NCBI GenBank assembly: GCA_009377795.1
Contig: WHTJ01000005.1
Location: forward strand, 36,926 to 100,925
DNA length: 64,000 nucleotides
Source: Propionibacteriales bacterium
Lineage (GTDB): Bacteria > Actinomycetota > Actinomycetes > Propionibacteriales > Nocardioidaceae
Direction of reading: 5' to 3'
Position 1 is the stretch's first letter; every line of letters starts with the position of its first letter. The notes under the pieces are model-generated. The model was not told the DNA's origin. It made no database searches and was given only the letters and a program-made list of their open reading frames with translations. Both the position numbers and the translations under genes were made by a program. This document shows positions 16,865 through 26,466 of the stretch, piece by piece.

Positions 16865-17866
16865 TCAGGCGGCTCGCTCCAGCCACCACGGAGGCGGCGT
16901 GAGTGTCCATCGATCCTTCGACCGATCGCGTGTCATTCCGCGCTCATAGGCGCTCCGCATCCGGCGCCGCAGAGAGGCACGTCGTCGGAGATCGAGGATG
17001 GTGCCGCGGAACATCGTCAGGTTGTGCCGCTCAAGGGCTTCGTGCCGGACGATGTCGGAGGAGTACTGCCCGAGCTCCCGATGCTGAGCACCGTCGAACT
17101 CACCCACGACCCCGGCATCCTCGTCGACCAGGTCCCCGTAGCCCAGCAGATCACCGTCGAGACTGAAGATGGGGCAGTTCACCAGGGGCGGAGGCAACCC
17201 CGCCTCGAGCACCCAGACCAGGCGGAATCGTGTCTCCGGTGGACTCGCCGAGCGATCGCTGGCCAGCCGAAGCGCGGCCCGCGCCCTACGGATCCCGCGA
17301 GCACCCCGCATCTCCGCAACCATGACTGAAAGGTCGGTCAGTGACGTGGTCCGTTGACCGGTGCGCGTGCTGGTGGCCATGTCTGCGATGACGACGGCAT
17401 CCTCCAGCGCATATGCGAGACACATCTCGTCAGCCGAGGCACGCGCGAGGGTGACGCACGGGAAGTCGAGTCCCGCGGTCGTGATCTCCGGACACTCCTT
17501 CACCCGACGAGGGGTGATTCCCGGACGCTTGTGCAGGCGATGCCCCGGCGTGAGCAGCAGGAGTACGTCGCGTAGACGCGATCCCGCACGACCGTCGAGG
17601 TAGGTGATGCCGTGGGCGTACGCCGCTGCCCACCCGCTGATCGCACACCCGGAAGGCAGCAGGGCGGCCGCTGCGCCGATCCGGACCATCGGGTCGTCCG
17701 GATCGAGAGCCGCCCACTGCCGCACTCCGTGGTGGGGAGCAGACCACAGGGGTCCGTCGAGCTCACGGCGGTTCAGGCCGGCCGTGCGCAGCACATGCAC
17801 CGCGCAGGGTGACTGGATGAGTCGGTCTGGAAGACCATTCCCCGGGTCGAACATGATGGCCACCAT
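16865..17866 (-). CDS. Solitary AbiEi-like / DUF559 (Vsr-like) nuclease-fold protein
   Basis: 333 residues. The N-terminal half resembles AbiEi-type winged-helix proteins (SGWAAAYAHGITYL; a LAYALEDAVVIADM helix). The C-terminal part follows the DUF559/Vsr endonuclease pattern: PPETRFRLVWVLEAGLP, then GYGDLVDE, VVGEFDGAQHRE and DIVRHEALERHNLTMFR, giving an E...D...ExD...R-x3-L constellation. Activity is unproven. There is no partner toxin gene. It is bracketed on both sides by inverted family-2 palindromes inside an otherwise conserved housekeeping stretch, suggesting insertion. Starts at 17866 (listed) or 17854 are possible. Confidence 0.75.
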   Translation of the reverse strand: MVAIMFDPGNGLPDRLIQSPCAVHVLRTAGLNRRELDGPLWSAPHHGVRQWAALDPDDPMVRIGAAAALLPSGCAISGWAAAYAHGITYLDGRAGSRLRDVLLLLTPGHRLHKRPGITPRRVKECPEITTAGLDFPCVTLARASADEMCLAYALEDAVVIADMATSTRTGQRTTSLTDLSVMVAEMRGARGIRRARAALRLASDRSASPPETRFRLVWVLEAGLPPPLVNCPIFSLDGDLLGYGDLVDEDAGVVGEFDGAQHRELGQYSSDIVRHEALERHNLTMFRGTILDLRRRASLRRRMRSAYERGMTRDRSKDRWTLTPPPWWLERAA

Positions 17867-17907
17867 GCCGGATGGGGACTGCACCTCGGGCCCTACTGTC
17901 CACAGCC

Positions 17908-17972
17908 CCGTCGAGTGGCCCGACTCGACCGCTGACACCGGCGTGTCACGTACAGACAGGGCCACTCGACGG
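17908..17972. repeat. Family-2 nested palindrome, copy 2
   Basis: Outer arms CCGTCGAGTGGCCC (17908-17921) and GGGCCACTCGACGG (17959-17972) form a perfect 14-bp inverted repeat; the inner TGACACCGGCGTGTCA (17933-17948) forms a second hairpin. Relative to copy 1 the core is reversed. It sits 41 bp upstream of the nuclease-like gene and its right arm ends 15 bp before the -10 at 17988. Confidence 0.87.
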
Positions 17973-17987
17973 AGTCGGTGATCGCGG

Positions 17988-17993
17988 TAGGGT
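17988..17993 (+). promoter_or_regulatory. Candidate -10 box of the 133-residue membrane protein gene
   Basis: TAGGGT, 23 bp before ATG 18017. The right arm of family-2 copy 2 occupies the -35 position, so the palindrome may affect this promoter. Confidence 0.4.
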
Positions 17994-18016
17994 CGGGGAG
18001 CGTGAACGGAGGAGGC

Positions 18017-18418
18017 ATGCTGCTTCTGCTGGCGGCGGTCGCGACGCTCGCGGTCGCCGGTTATCTCCTGGCGACCGTGCGCCGCCTCGGCCGGGAGCTC
18101 AAGGACTCCAGAGCCGAGGTACGGATCCTCCACGACGAGATGGCCTCGCTGAACGAACGCCGGGCCGAGATCGCCCCCGCGCCCGAGGCCGCCGAGTACG
18201 TCATCACCACCGACGACCCCGGTGAGTCGACCCCGGTCCCGAACCGCGCGGTGGTCTCGGCAACGGTGGGCGAGCCGCTGATCAAGGTGGCGGCGTTCGC
18301 GTACGGCGTACGCCGGGCCCTCAGGGAGGAGAAGCGTGCCTACATCGCGTACCAGATGCGCCGCGAGTTCAAGCGCCGTCGGCGGCGGGGCCGGATCGCG
18401 GCCAGACGAGCGGGATGA
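18017..18418 (+). CDS. Conserved actinobacterial membrane-anchored protein upstream of alaS
   Basis: 133 residues starting MLLLLAAVATLAVAGYLLATV, a single N-terminal membrane helix, then a coiled-coil (LKDSRAEVRILHDEMASLNERRAE) and a strongly basic C-terminus (EFKRRRRRGRIAARR). DUF948-like in layout and position; function unknown. GGAGGAG sits directly before ATG 18017. It is followed by the DUF6167-like gene and alaS, a common actinobacterial order. Confidence 0.75.
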   Translation: MLLLLAAVATLAVAGYLLATVRRLGRELKDSRAEVRILHDEMASLNERRAEIAPAPEAAEYVITTDDPGESTPVPNRAVVSATVGEPLIKVAAFAYGVRRALREEKRAYIAYQMRREFKRRRRRGRIAARRAG

Positions 18419-18448
18419 GCGAGACCGAGACAGCGAGAGGCTGGTGAG

Positions 18449-18775
18449 ATGAGCAGGGCACTGTGGTTCGCCGTCGGAATGGGCAGCGGCGTGTACGTCG
18501 TGGTCAAGACCCGACGGGTCGTCGAGCGGTTCACCCCGGCGGGGATCAGCTACCAGGTCGGCGCCCTGCGGCTCGGGGCGCGCGAGTTCAGCCGCGAGGT
18601 TCGCGAGGGCATGGCCGAACGAGAAAACCAGCTGCGGGACCAGCTGTGGGAACACCACAATGCTGTACAGGACGGGCACACTGGACGCTCGGCGATCGGG
18701 CCCGCCGAACACCCGCCCGAGATCGAGTCCGGGAGCCGGCCGGTCCCCGCGGCCGTCGAGTACGCCGCCGGCTGA
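18449..18775 (+). CDS. DUF6167-like small membrane protein
   Basis: 108 residues with an N-terminal hydrophobic segment (ALWFAVGMGSGVYVVVK), the conserved RFTPAGISYQVG stretch and a REVREGMAERE helix. Homologues lie upstream of alaS in many actinobacteria; the role is unknown. Spaced 30 bp from the previous gene, with GAGGCTGGTGAG as a weak ribosome site. Confidence 0.75.
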   Translation: MSRALWFAVGMGSGVYVVVKTRRVVERFTPAGISYQVGALRLGAREFSREVREGMAERENQLRDQLWEHHNAVQDGHTGRSAIGPAEHPPEIESGSRPVPAAVEYAAG

Positions 18776-18847
18776 CCCGCCGGCCGGCAGGCCGCACGCG
18801 CACGAACAAGGTCGGCACACAATCGCGATGAAGGAGAAAGGCCGCTG

Positions 18848-21526
18848 ATGGACACCGCGGAGATCCGCCGGAGGTTCCTCGCCCACTTCGAGGGGCGCGA
18901 CCACACGGTGGTGCCGTCGGCATCGTTGCTGTTCGACGACCCGAACCTGCTGTTCGTCAACGCCGGCATGGTGCAGTTCGTACCGTACTTCCTCGGCCAG
19001 CAGGCGCCGCCGTACGAACGCGCGACGAGCGTGCAGAAGTGCGTGCGCACTCTCGACATCGAGGAGGTCGGCAAGACCACCCGGCACGGCACGTTCTTCC
19101 AGATGTGCGGCAACTTCTCGTTCGGCGACTACTTCAAGGAAGGCGCGATCCAGCACGCCTGGGACCTGGTGACCACGTCGCAGAGCGACGGGGGTTACGG
19201 CTTCGACCCGGACCGCATCTGGGTGACCGTGTTCCAGGACGACGACGAGTCCATCGAGCTGTGGAAGAAGGTCGCCGGCCTTCCATCCGAGCGCATCCAG
19301 CGACGCGGAATCGTGGACAACTACTGGTCCATGGGCATTGCCGGGCCGTGCGGGCCGTGCAGCGAGATCTACGTCGACCGCGGCCCGGAGTTCGGGCCGG
19401 ACGGCGGCCCGATCGTGGACGAGGACCGGTTCCTGGAGATCTGGAACCTCGTCTTCATGCAGTACCAAGGCGACCGTGGCCACAAGGAGCCCGGCTTCCA
19501 GACGACGGGCGAGCTCCCGGCCAAGAACATCGACACCGGCCTCGGCCTGGAGCGTCTCGCGTCTTTGCTTCAAAACAAGAGGAATATGTACGAGATCGAT
19601 GAGGTCTACCCGGTCATCGAGAAGGCGTCCGAGATGTCCGGGCGGGCGTACGGCGTCAAGCACGAGGACGACGTCCGGTTCCGGGTGATCGGCGACCACG
19701 TGCGCAGCGCGATGATGCTCATCGGCGACGGGGTGACTCCCGGCAACGAGAGCCGCGGATACGTCGTACGCCGCCTGCTCCGCCGGGTCGTCCGGTCGAT
19801 GCGCCTGCTCGGTGTGGACGAGCCGGCGCTTCCCGAGCTGCTTCCGGTGAGCCGGGACCGCATGCAGCTCTCGTACCCCGAGCTGCAGCAGCAGTGGGAG
19901 CGGATCAGCCAGGTGGCGTACGCCGAGGAGGACGCCTTCCGGCAGACCCTCAGGACCGGCACCCAGATCTTCGACACCGCGGTCACCACCCTCAAGCAGT
20001 CCGGCCGGACAGCGCTCTCCGGGAGCCAGGCGTTCCAGTTGCACGACACGTACGGCTTCCCGATCGACCTGACCCTCGAGATGGCGGCCGAGCAGGGCCT
20101 GACCGTCGACGAGGACGGCTTCCGCCGGCTGATGGGCGAGCAGCGCAAGCGGGCCAAGGCCGACGCCGCCGCCAAGCGGGGCCGGCACGCCGACGTCACC
20201 GCGTATCGCGAGGTCGCTGACTCGATCGGCTCGCTGGTGGAGTTCACCGGGTACGACGAGGTGGTCTCCGAGGCCACGGTGCGCGGGATCGTCGCCGGGG
20301 ACGGCACGACCCAGGCGGCGCACGAGGGCGACGAGGTCGAGCTGGTGCTCGACCGTACGCCGTTCTACGCCGAGTCCGGCGGCCAGCTCGCCGACCAGGG
20401 GGTCATCGAGCTGGACAACGGTGCCCGGCTGGAGGTCCTCGACACCCAGTCGCCGATCACCGGCCTGGTCGTGCACCAGGCCCGTGTGCTCTCCGGCGAG
20501 GTGACCGTCGGCTCGGCCGCACACGCGGAGGTCGACGTCGAGCGGAGGCGCTCGATCAGCCGGGCGCACACCGCGACCCACATGGTGCACAAGGCGTTCC
20601 GGGAGGCGCTCGGCGAGACCGCGACCCAGTCCGGCTCGGAGAACGCGCCCGGCCGGTTCCGGTTCGACTTCTCCGCCTCCGGTGCCATACCGCAGTCGGT
20701 GCTGGTCGATGTCGAGACCAGGGTGAACGACCTGGTGATGGCCGACCTCGGCGTACACGCCGAGGTCATGAGCCGCGACGAGGCGCTCGAGTCCGGCGCG
20801 ATGGCGTTGTTCGGGGAGAAGTACGGTGACGAGGTCCGGGTGATCACTGTCGGCGACTGGGCGCGCGAGTTGTGTGGGGGCACGCACGCGCATCGCTCGG
20901 GTCAGCTCGGGGTCGTCAAGCTCCTAGGCGAGTCGTCCATCGGCGCGGGCCTGCGGCGGGTGGAGGCTCTGGTCGGCGCCGATGCCTACCGGTTCCTGGC
21001 TCGCGAGCACGTCCTCGTCGCCCAGCTCACCGAGGCGCTCAAGGTCCGGCCGGAGGAGCTGCCCGAACGGGTGTACGTCCTGGTCGAACGGCTGCGCACC
21101 GCGGAGAAGGAGATCGAGCGGGTTCGCCTGGCGCAGCTGCTCGGTTCGGGCGCCCGGCTGGCCGAGGAGGCCCGCGACGTCTTCGGCGTCCGCTTCGTGG
21201 GCCATCGCGCCGACGGCGCCGGCGCGGCCGACGTCCGCAAGCTCGCGCTCGACGTCCGCAACCGGCTGCCCGGCGGGATGCCCGGCGTGGTCGCCGTCAT
21301 CGGGTCGGCGAACGACAAGCCGGCCGTCGTGGTGACGGCCAACGAGCAGGCCCGGGAGTGGGGCGTCTCCGCGAACGCGCTGGTGAAGGCCGGTGCCACG
21401 GTGCTGGGGGGCAGCGGCGGCGGCAAGGACGACATCGCTCAGGGCGGAGGCACGGACGTCGGCCAGATCGACGCCGCCCTCACCCGCATCGAGCACGCGT
21501 TGGGAGAGCAGGTCACCGCGTCCTAG
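18848..21526 (+). CDS. alaS: Alanyl-tRNA synthetase
   Basis: 892 residues: class II catalytic core (starting [21 protein letters not shown] is split by normal residues), tRNA-recognition helices, editing domain with the zinc motif HTATHMVH and CGGTHAH, and the C-terminal C-Ala domain ending [12 protein letters not shown]. It charges and proofreads tRNA-Ala. Ribosome site AAGGAGAAAGG. The large open frame on the opposite strand over this gene is a codon-bias shadow. Confidence 0.97.
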   Translation: MDTAEIRRRFLAHFEGRDHTVVPSASLLFDDPNLLFVNAGMVQFVPYFLGQQAPPYERATSVQKCVRTLDIEEVGKTTRHGTFFQMCGNFSFGDYFKEGAIQHAWDLVTTSQSDGGYGFDPDRIWVTVFQDDDESIELWKKVAGLPSERIQRRGIVDNYWSMGIAGPCGPCSEIYVDRGPEFGPDGGPIVDEDRFLEIWNLVFMQYQGDRGHKEPGFQTTGELPAKNIDTGLGLERLASLLQNKRNMYEIDEVYPVIEKASEMSGRAYGVKHEDDVRFRVIGDHVRSAMMLIGDGVTPGNESRGYVVRRLLRRVVRSMRLLGVDEPALPELLPVSRDRMQLSYPELQQQWERISQVAYAEEDAFRQTLRTGTQIFDTAVTTLKQSGRTALSGSQAFQLHDTYGFPIDLTLEMAAEQGLTVDEDGFRRLMGEQRKRAKADAAAKRGRHADVTAYREVADSIGSLVEFTGYDEVVSEATVRGIVAGDGTTQAAHEGDEVELVLDRTPFYAESGGQLADQGVIELDNGARLEVLDTQSPITGLVVHQARVLSGEVTVGSAAHAEVDVERRRSISRAHTATHMVHKAFREALGETATQSGSENAPGRFRFDFSASGAIPQSVLVDVETRVNDLVMADLGVHAEVMSRDEALESGAMALFGEKYGDEVRVITVGDWARELCGGTHAHRSGQLGVVKLLGESSIGAGLRRVEALVGADAYRFLAREHVLVAQLTEALKVRPEELPERVYVLVERLRTAEKEIERVRLAQLLGSGARLAEEARDVFGVRFVGHRADGAGAADVRKLALDVRNRLPGGMPGVVAVIGSANDKPAVVVTANEQAREWGVSANALVKAGATVLGGSGGGKDDIAQGGGTDVGQIDAALTRIEHALGEQVTAS

Positions 21527-21621
21527 AGTGACGCCCTACGATCTGCCGAGTGGCGCCGATCGTCCAGCGAGATCTCCGGCCGGACATCATGACCGTGCCG
21601 TTCGGAGGGAAGGGCCGTGCG

Positions 21622-22083
21622 ATGCGAACCGGAGTCCGGGTGGCCGTGGATCTCGGCGACGTACGCATCGGGATCGCGGTCTGTGACTCCTCGGGACTGC
21701 TCGCCGTACCTCTCGAGACGATCAGGCGCGGTCCAGGTGATTTCGACCGACTTGCCGAGATTGTGCGTAGCTATGCTCCTCTCGAGGTGGTGATCGGGTT
21801 GCCGCGATCCCTGTCGGGACGCGAGGGACCCGCAGCGACTAAGGTGCGAGAGATCGCGCACGAGATCGGCGAGCGGCTGACTCCGGTCCCGGTGCGGTTG
21901 GTCGACGAGCGGCTGACCACGGTCACCGCCGAGCGGGTGCTGTCCAGTCGGGGGAGGAAGGGAGCGCGGCGCCGTGCGGTGGTCGACCAGGCGGCCGCCG
22001 TCGTGCTGCTGCAGCATGTGCTGGACAGCGAGCGGGGCACTGGATCCGCGCCCGGCGAGATCCTGGACCTTGGAGGACGGTGA
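21622..22083 (+). CDS. ruvX: RuvX/YqgF family Holliday-junction resolvase-like nuclease
   Basis: 153 residues with RNase H fold. AVDLGDVRIGIAVCD carries the first catalytic Asp; VIGLPRSLSG, LVDERLTTVTA and VDQAAAVVLLQ supply the remaining acidic residues. Family members act in pre-16S rRNA 5' maturation and possibly recombination. ATG 21622 is chosen because GGAGGGAAGG lies just upstream; the open frame extends to 21550. Operon with alaS and mltG. Confidence 0.92.
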   Translation: MRTGVRVAVDLGDVRIGIAVCDSSGLLAVPLETIRRGPGDFDRLAEIVRSYAPLEVVIGLPRSLSGREGPAATKVREIAHEIGERLTPVPVRLVDERLTTVTAERVLSSRGRKGARRRAVVDQAAAVVLLQHVLDSERGTGSAPGEILDLGGR

Positions 22084-22156
22084 GGGAGCCATCGAGGGAG
22101 CTGGCAACGTCGCGCGCCCACTTCCGTGAGCGAGAACAGCGAGGAGGGAATGTCCC

Positions 22157-23272
22157 GTGACCGACGATGACGGGAGCCTGGCCCGCCATCGGGGGCGTAG
22201 ACGGGGCAGACGACGAAACACCGGCTGCATCGCGGTGTTCTTGTCGTTGGCGATCCTTGTCGGGGTTGGCGTGTTCGCGGTGGTGCAGGGCCGGGTCTGG
22301 CTTGAGAACCTCCTGGCGCCGCCGGCCGATTTCCAAGGCGGCGGGCACGGCAAGGTGGAGATCGAGGTCAAGGACGGGGACACTGCGGTCGACATCGGCG
22401 AGACCCTGGTCCGCGACGGCGTGGTGGCCAGTGTCGAGGCGTTCACCGACGAGGCTCGGGACGAGCCGGAGGCGCGGCTGATCCAGGCCGGGTTCTACGA
22501 CATGAAGCTGGAGATGAGCGGGAAATCGGCCCTCAAGCGGATGCTCAACCCGGACTCGAGGGTCAGTACCACGGTCACGATCCCGGAGGGGCTCACCGTC
22601 GACCAGACGCTGCGGACCGTCGTCGACGGCACCGCGCTGACCATGGAGGATCTCCGGGCGGTCATCCGGAAACCGCCTCAGCTGGGCCTTCCGGGGTACG
22701 CCAAGGGCAGACACGAGGGCTACCTGTTCCCGGCGACGTACGAGGTCACTCCCGGAACCGACGCCAAGGCGATGCTGACCACCATGGTCGACCGGTTCAA
22801 ACAGGCCGCGAAATCGGTCCGGCTGGAGAGGCAAGCCGCGAGGGGCGGCATATCACCGGCGCAGGCGGTCATCGTCGCCAGCATCCTGGAGCGGGAGGTG
22901 AACCGCGCTCGGGATCTGCCCAAGGCCGCTCGGGTGATCTACAACCGGCTGAACTCCGGCCAGCGCCTGCAGATGGATTCCACGGTGCACTACGCGATCG
23001 GCGAGTACGACTCGGTGGCCACCACCGCAGAGCAGCGACGGGTCGACTCGCGGTACAACACCTATCGGTACGCGGGGCTACCTCCGGGCCCGATCTCGGC
23101 ACCCGGGGAGAAGGCGCTCGACGCCGCCCTGAATCCCGCCGACGGGGAGTGGCGCTACTTCGTCACGGTCAACCTGGAGACCGGCGAGACGAGGTTCGCG
23201 TCGACCGATCGGCAGCACCAGCGGAACGTGCGCGTGTACCAGCGGTACTGTCAGCGCAGCGACCTTTGCTGA
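22157..23272 (+). CDS. mltG: Endolytic murein transglycosylase MltG (YceG)
   Basis: 371 residues. Basic cytoplasmic N-terminus, one membrane helix (about 24-45), a LysM-like domain and the YceG catalytic domain with the active glutamate in ASILEREV and the conserved IYNRLNSGQRLQMDSTV and NTYRYAGLPPGPI blocks. It cuts nascent peptidoglycan and sets strand length. GTG start. Immediately upstream of aroE, the usual actinobacterial order. Confidence 0.94.
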   Translation: MTDDDGSLARHRGRRRGRRRNTGCIAVFLSLAILVGVGVFAVVQGRVWLENLLAPPADFQGGGHGKVEIEVKDGDTAVDIGETLVRDGVVASVEAFTDEARDEPEARLIQAGFYDMKLEMSGKSALKRMLNPDSRVSTTVTIPEGLTVDQTLRTVVDGTALTMEDLRAVIRKPPQLGLPGYAKGRHEGYLFPATYEVTPGTDAKAMLTTMVDRFKQAAKSVRLERQAARGGISPAQAVIVASILEREVNRARDLPKAARVIYNRLNSGQRLQMDSTVHYAIGEYDSVATTAEQRRVDSRYNTYRYAGLPPGPISAPGEKALDAALNPADGEWRYFVTVNLETGETRFASTDRQHQRNVRVYQRYCQRSDLC

Positions 23273-23297
23273 GCGCGCTGGAGAAAGAGGCCGTCGT

Positions 23298-24134
23298 ATG
23301 CGTTGCGCCGTTCTAGGCAGCCCGATTGCGCACTCGTTGTCGCCGTCCCTGCACCGTGCCGCCTACCGCGCGCTCGGCCTCGATTGGGAGTACGACGCGG
23401 TCGAGGTGACCGAGGAGGGACTCCCGGAGTTCCTGGCCGGCCTCGGTCCCGAATGGCGCGGGCTGTCGTTGACGATGCCGCTGAAGCGGGTCGTGATGCC
23501 GCTGCTGGACGAGGCCTCCGAGACCGCGACCCTGGCGGGAGCCGCGAACACCGTGGTGCTGGGGGATCGGCGGACCGGCGACAACACCGACGTACCCGGG
23601 ATGCGGCGCGCCCTCCGCGAGCGGGCGTCCGCCGCCGAGTTCGGGCGGGCGGTCGTCCTGGGCGGCGGCGCGACGGCCACCTCGGCGGTGCTGGCGCTGG
23701 CGGGACTCGGCTGCCGGGAGGTCACCCTCTATGCGCGGGAGCCCGCTCGGACGGCGGAGACCGTCGCCGCGGCCGGACGTCTCCAGTCGCCCCCGCGGAC
23801 GACCGTACGCCGGCTGGACGAGCTCTCCCGCGAGTCGGCCGGCGCGTCGCGGGCCGACGTCGTCGTGTCGACCATTCCGGCGGCCGCCCAGCCCCCGTAT
23901 GCGGCCGAGCTGGCGGGCGTGCCGGTCGTGTTCGACGTGATCTACGACCCGTGGCCGACCCCGCTGTCGGAGGCCGCAGCCGCGGCCGGGCGGACCGTGG
24001 TGAGCGGCCTGGACCTCCTGGTGCACCAGGCGACCCTCCAGGTCGAGCTGATGACCGGCTGCGACGAGGCCCCCCTCGAGGAGATGCGCCGCGCCGGACT
24101 CGAGGCGCTCTCCGGGAGGTCGTACCAGACATGA
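23298..24134 (+). CDS. aroE: Shikimate dehydrogenase
   Basis: 278 residues. Substrate residues SLSPSLH, Lys in TMPLKR, Asn in AANTVV and Asp in DNTDVPG are all present; the NADP-binding glycine motif is GGGATATSAVLAL. It reduces 3-dehydroshikimate in chorismate synthesis. The stop overlaps the start of the FAD oxidase at ATGA (24131-24134). Confidence 0.94.
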   Translation: MRCAVLGSPIAHSLSPSLHRAAYRALGLDWEYDAVEVTEEGLPEFLAGLGPEWRGLSLTMPLKRVVMPLLDEASETATLAGAANTVVLGDRRTGDNTDVPGMRRALRERASAAEFGRAVVLGGGATATSAVLALAGLGCREVTLYAREPARTAETVAAAGRLQSPPRTTVRRLDELSRESAGASRADVVVSTIPAAAQPPYAAELAGVPVVFDVIYDPWPTPLSEAAAAAGRTVVSGLDLLVHQATLQVELMTGCDEAPLEEMRRAGLEALSGRSYQT

Positions 24135-25708
24135 CCGACCTGACGCGGCGCACCCTCCTCCGCGGCGCCGCGGCGGGTATCGCGTCGGCGCTCGGCCCGG
24201 CGGCCCTGCTCGGCTGCACGGGGTCGGACGGCCCGGCCGCCTCCGGTGCCCGGACGCCCCGGCCGTCGGGCGCGGCGACACCCACGGGGCCCACGACCCG
24301 GGCCCGTCCCACGGTCGCGGACTGGCGCGCCCTCGGGAGCGGACTCGAGGGAGACGTGGTGTTGCTGGACGACGCCGGCTACGACGCCGCGAGGCGGCTC
24401 TACCAGCCGCGGTTCGACGTCCGTCGCCCGGCGGCGGTCGTCCGTGCGCGCAGCACCGCGGACGTGCGGGAGGCGGTCATGTTCGGCCGGCGGCACGGCG
24501 TCGCGGTGCGGCCGATGGCCGGCGGGCATTCGTACGTCGGGGCGTCGACCGCCGACGGCGCGATGGTGATCAGCGTCCGGCCGATGAGCCGAGTGGAGTA
24601 CGACCCGGCGTCCCAGACCGTCCTGCTGGGCGCCGGGGGTCTCCTGTTCGACGTACACCGGACGCTGGAGGCCCACGGGCGCACCGTGCCGACCGGCAGC
24701 TGCCCGAGCGTTGGCGCGGCCGGCCTCACGTTCGGCGGCGGGCTGGGTGCAGAGATGCGCGCGTACGGGCTCACCTGCGACAACCTGCGGGCGGCCACCG
24801 TGGTGACCGCCGACGGCGAGGTTCGCGAGGTGTCGGCCGAGCGGGACGCCGACCTGTGGTGGGCGTTGCGCGGCGGGGGAGGCGGAAACCTCGGGGTCGT
24901 GACGTCGATGCGCATGCGCACGCATCCCGCGGGCGAGGTCGGGTTCTCCTTCCTCACCTGGCGGGACGCGGACGCCGAGGCCATGGTGCTCGGCTGGCAG
25001 GGGCGGGTCCCGGCGCAGCCGCGCAGCGCGTGGGCCAACCTGCATCTCGACGCGAGCCCGGACGGCTCGATCCGGCCGATCGTGGTCGGGCTCGCGCTGG
25101 ACGGGGACGCGGAGCGTGAGGCCGATCGGCTGGTCGCGACCGTTGGGCGTGAACCGGCCAGCCGGGACGTCTTCACCCGGTCCCACCACGAGGCCACGAA
25201 GCTATTGGCCGGATGCTCGGAACTGACCGACGACCAATGCCGACTCCAACCGGATGGTGCGCTGAACCGGGCGGACACCGCCTCGGGCAGCGACGTGCTC
25301 GGTGGTCCGATGAGCGGCCGAACCGTGCGGTCGCTGCTGCGGGTGATCCGGGCCCGGGCGGAGTCCGGCGGGACGGCGGCGGCGATCCTCGACCCGCTGG
25401 GTGGTGCGGTGGCCGACGTCGGGGTGGGCGGGACGGCGTTCGCCTGGCGGCGGGCGCTGGCGACCGTGCAGTGGTACGTCGCGCTGAGCCCGAGCGCGCC
25501 GACGTCCGAGGTCCGCGACACGTACCGCTGGATCGCCGAGGGTCATCGCGCGTTGCGCGCCGCCTCGGTGGGTGCCTATGTGAACTACCTGGAGCCTGGG
25601 CGGGCGGTCGGCTCGTACTACGGCCCGAACTACGCCCGGCTGCGCCGGGTGAAGCGACGCTACGACCCGGACGGCATGTTCCGGTCCGGCGCCCCGATCG
25701 CGGCCTGA
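24131..25708 (+). CDS. Tat-exported FAD-linked oxidase, berberine-bridge-enzyme-like
   Basis: 525 residues. Tat-type signal (TRRTLLRG) with a possible lipobox Cys (ALLGC), a Pro/Thr-rich spacer, then an FAD_binding_4 domain. His in GGHSYVGAS is the 8-alpha attachment site and Cys in TGSCPSVGAAGLTFGGG the likely 6-S-cysteinyl site, so FAD would be bicovalently bound. The BBE domain ends YYGPNYARLRRVKRRYDPDGMF. Such enzymes oxidise sugars, polyphenols or alkaloids outside the cell; the substrate is unknown. Translational coupling to aroE is unexpected. Confidence 0.87.
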   Translation: MTDLTRRTLLRGAAAGIASALGPAALLGCTGSDGPAASGARTPRPSGAATPTGPTTRARPTVADWRALGSGLEGDVVLLDDAGYDAARRLYQPRFDVRRPAAVVRARSTADVREAVMFGRRHGVAVRPMAGGHSYVGASTADGAMVISVRPMSRVEYDPASQTVLLGAGGLLFDVHRTLEAHGRTVPTGSCPSVGAAGLTFGGGLGAEMRAYGLTCDNLRAATVVTADGEVREVSAERDADLWWALRGGGGGNLGVVTSMRMRTHPAGEVGFSFLTWRDADAEAMVLGWQGRVPAQPRSAWANLHLDASPDGSIRPIVVGLALDGDAEREADRLVATVGREPASRDVFTRSHHEATKLLAGCSELTDDQCRLQPDGALNRADTASGSDVLGGPMSGRTVRSLLRVIRARAESGGTAAAILDPLGGAVADVGVGGTAFAWRRALATVQWYVALSPSAPTSEVRDTYRWIAEGHRALRAASVGAYVNYLEPGRAVGSYYGPNYARLRRVKRRYDPDGMFRSGAPIAA

Positions 25709-25749
25709 CGGGCGCGCCGCGGACCAGCGCGTGGATAGGCTCACGTTCC

Positions 25750-26454
25750 GTGACTCCTGGGCTGGCCGTCGTCGTCGCGTGCACCGCCGCCGTTGGCGCG
25801 GTCGGCGGTAGGTTCGCGCCGCGGGTGGTCGGCTGGCTGCCGGAGTCGGACGATCCCGAGGACGCCGAGGGCCGGATGAGCTACGCGGATCTGTCGCGGG
25901 TACCGGGTCTGGGGCGCTGGTCGGCGGTCGCGTCGGCCGCGGTGTGCGGTGTCCTCGGCTGGCGGCTCGGGTGGTCTCCGGCGCTGCCGATGTGGGTCTA
26001 CCTGGGGATGGTCGGCGTGGTCCTGGCCTACGTCGACTGGCGCACCCGGCTGTTGCCGACCCGGCTGGTGGCGCCGTCGTACCTCATCGTCGGCGTGCTG
26101 GCCGCGCTCGCGACGCTGCTCGACGGCGACTGGCAGACGCTGGTGCGCGGGGGCCTGGGGTTCTTGATCACCGGCGGGCTGTTCTTCCTCCTGTGGTTCA
26201 TCTATCCGCCCGGCATGGGGTACGGCGACGTGCGCCTGTCCGGGGTGCTCGGGATCGGCCTCGGCTGGCTGGGCTGGGCGGAGCTCATCGTGGGGATCTA
26301 CGCCGGGTTTCTGCTTGGTGCGCTCGTCGGGGGGTTGCTGGTGCTGCTCAAGGTGGTCGACCGCAGGCGGTATCCGTACGGCCCGTTCATGCTGATCGGC
26401 GCGTTGGTGGGCGTGCTGACCGGCCCGTTCTTCGCCGGTTGGTACGCCGGCTGA
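25750..26454 (+). CDS. A24-family prepilin peptidase-like membrane protease
   Basis: 234 residues, about six membrane helices. The two aspartates of the family are in YVDWRTRLLPTRL and GYGDVRLSGVLG. It lacks the N-terminal methylase zinc domain of PilD, as expected in actinobacteria. It would cleave type IV prepilin-like leaders (Tad/Flp or competence pseudopilins), none of which are in the window. Start GTG 25750; the gene precedes aroC as in many actinobacteria. Confidence 0.85.
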   Translation: MTPGLAVVVACTAAVGAVGGRFAPRVVGWLPESDDPEDAEGRMSYADLSRVPGLGRWSAVASAAVCGVLGWRLGWSPALPMWVYLGMVGVVLAYVDWRTRLLPTRLVAPSYLIVGVLAALATLLDGDWQTLVRGGLGFLITGGLFFLLWFIYPPGMGYGDVRLSGVLGIGLGWLGWAELIVGIYAGFLLGALVGGLLVLLKVVDRRRYPYGPFMLIGALVGVLTGPFFAGWYAG

Positions 26455-26466
26455 CCTCCGCCCCGG

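Noticed and set aside
16865..20893. A 1342-codon open frame on the minus strand covering alaS
   Set aside because: Only its last third is a protein with family features; the part over alaS is a codon-bias shadow with low-complexity Arg/Pro/Asp composition.
21748..21766. Family-1-like GCCGAGATTGTGCG in ruvX
   Set aside because: Only the short GCCGAGATTG part matches and the flanks do not; explained by the conserved coding sequence.
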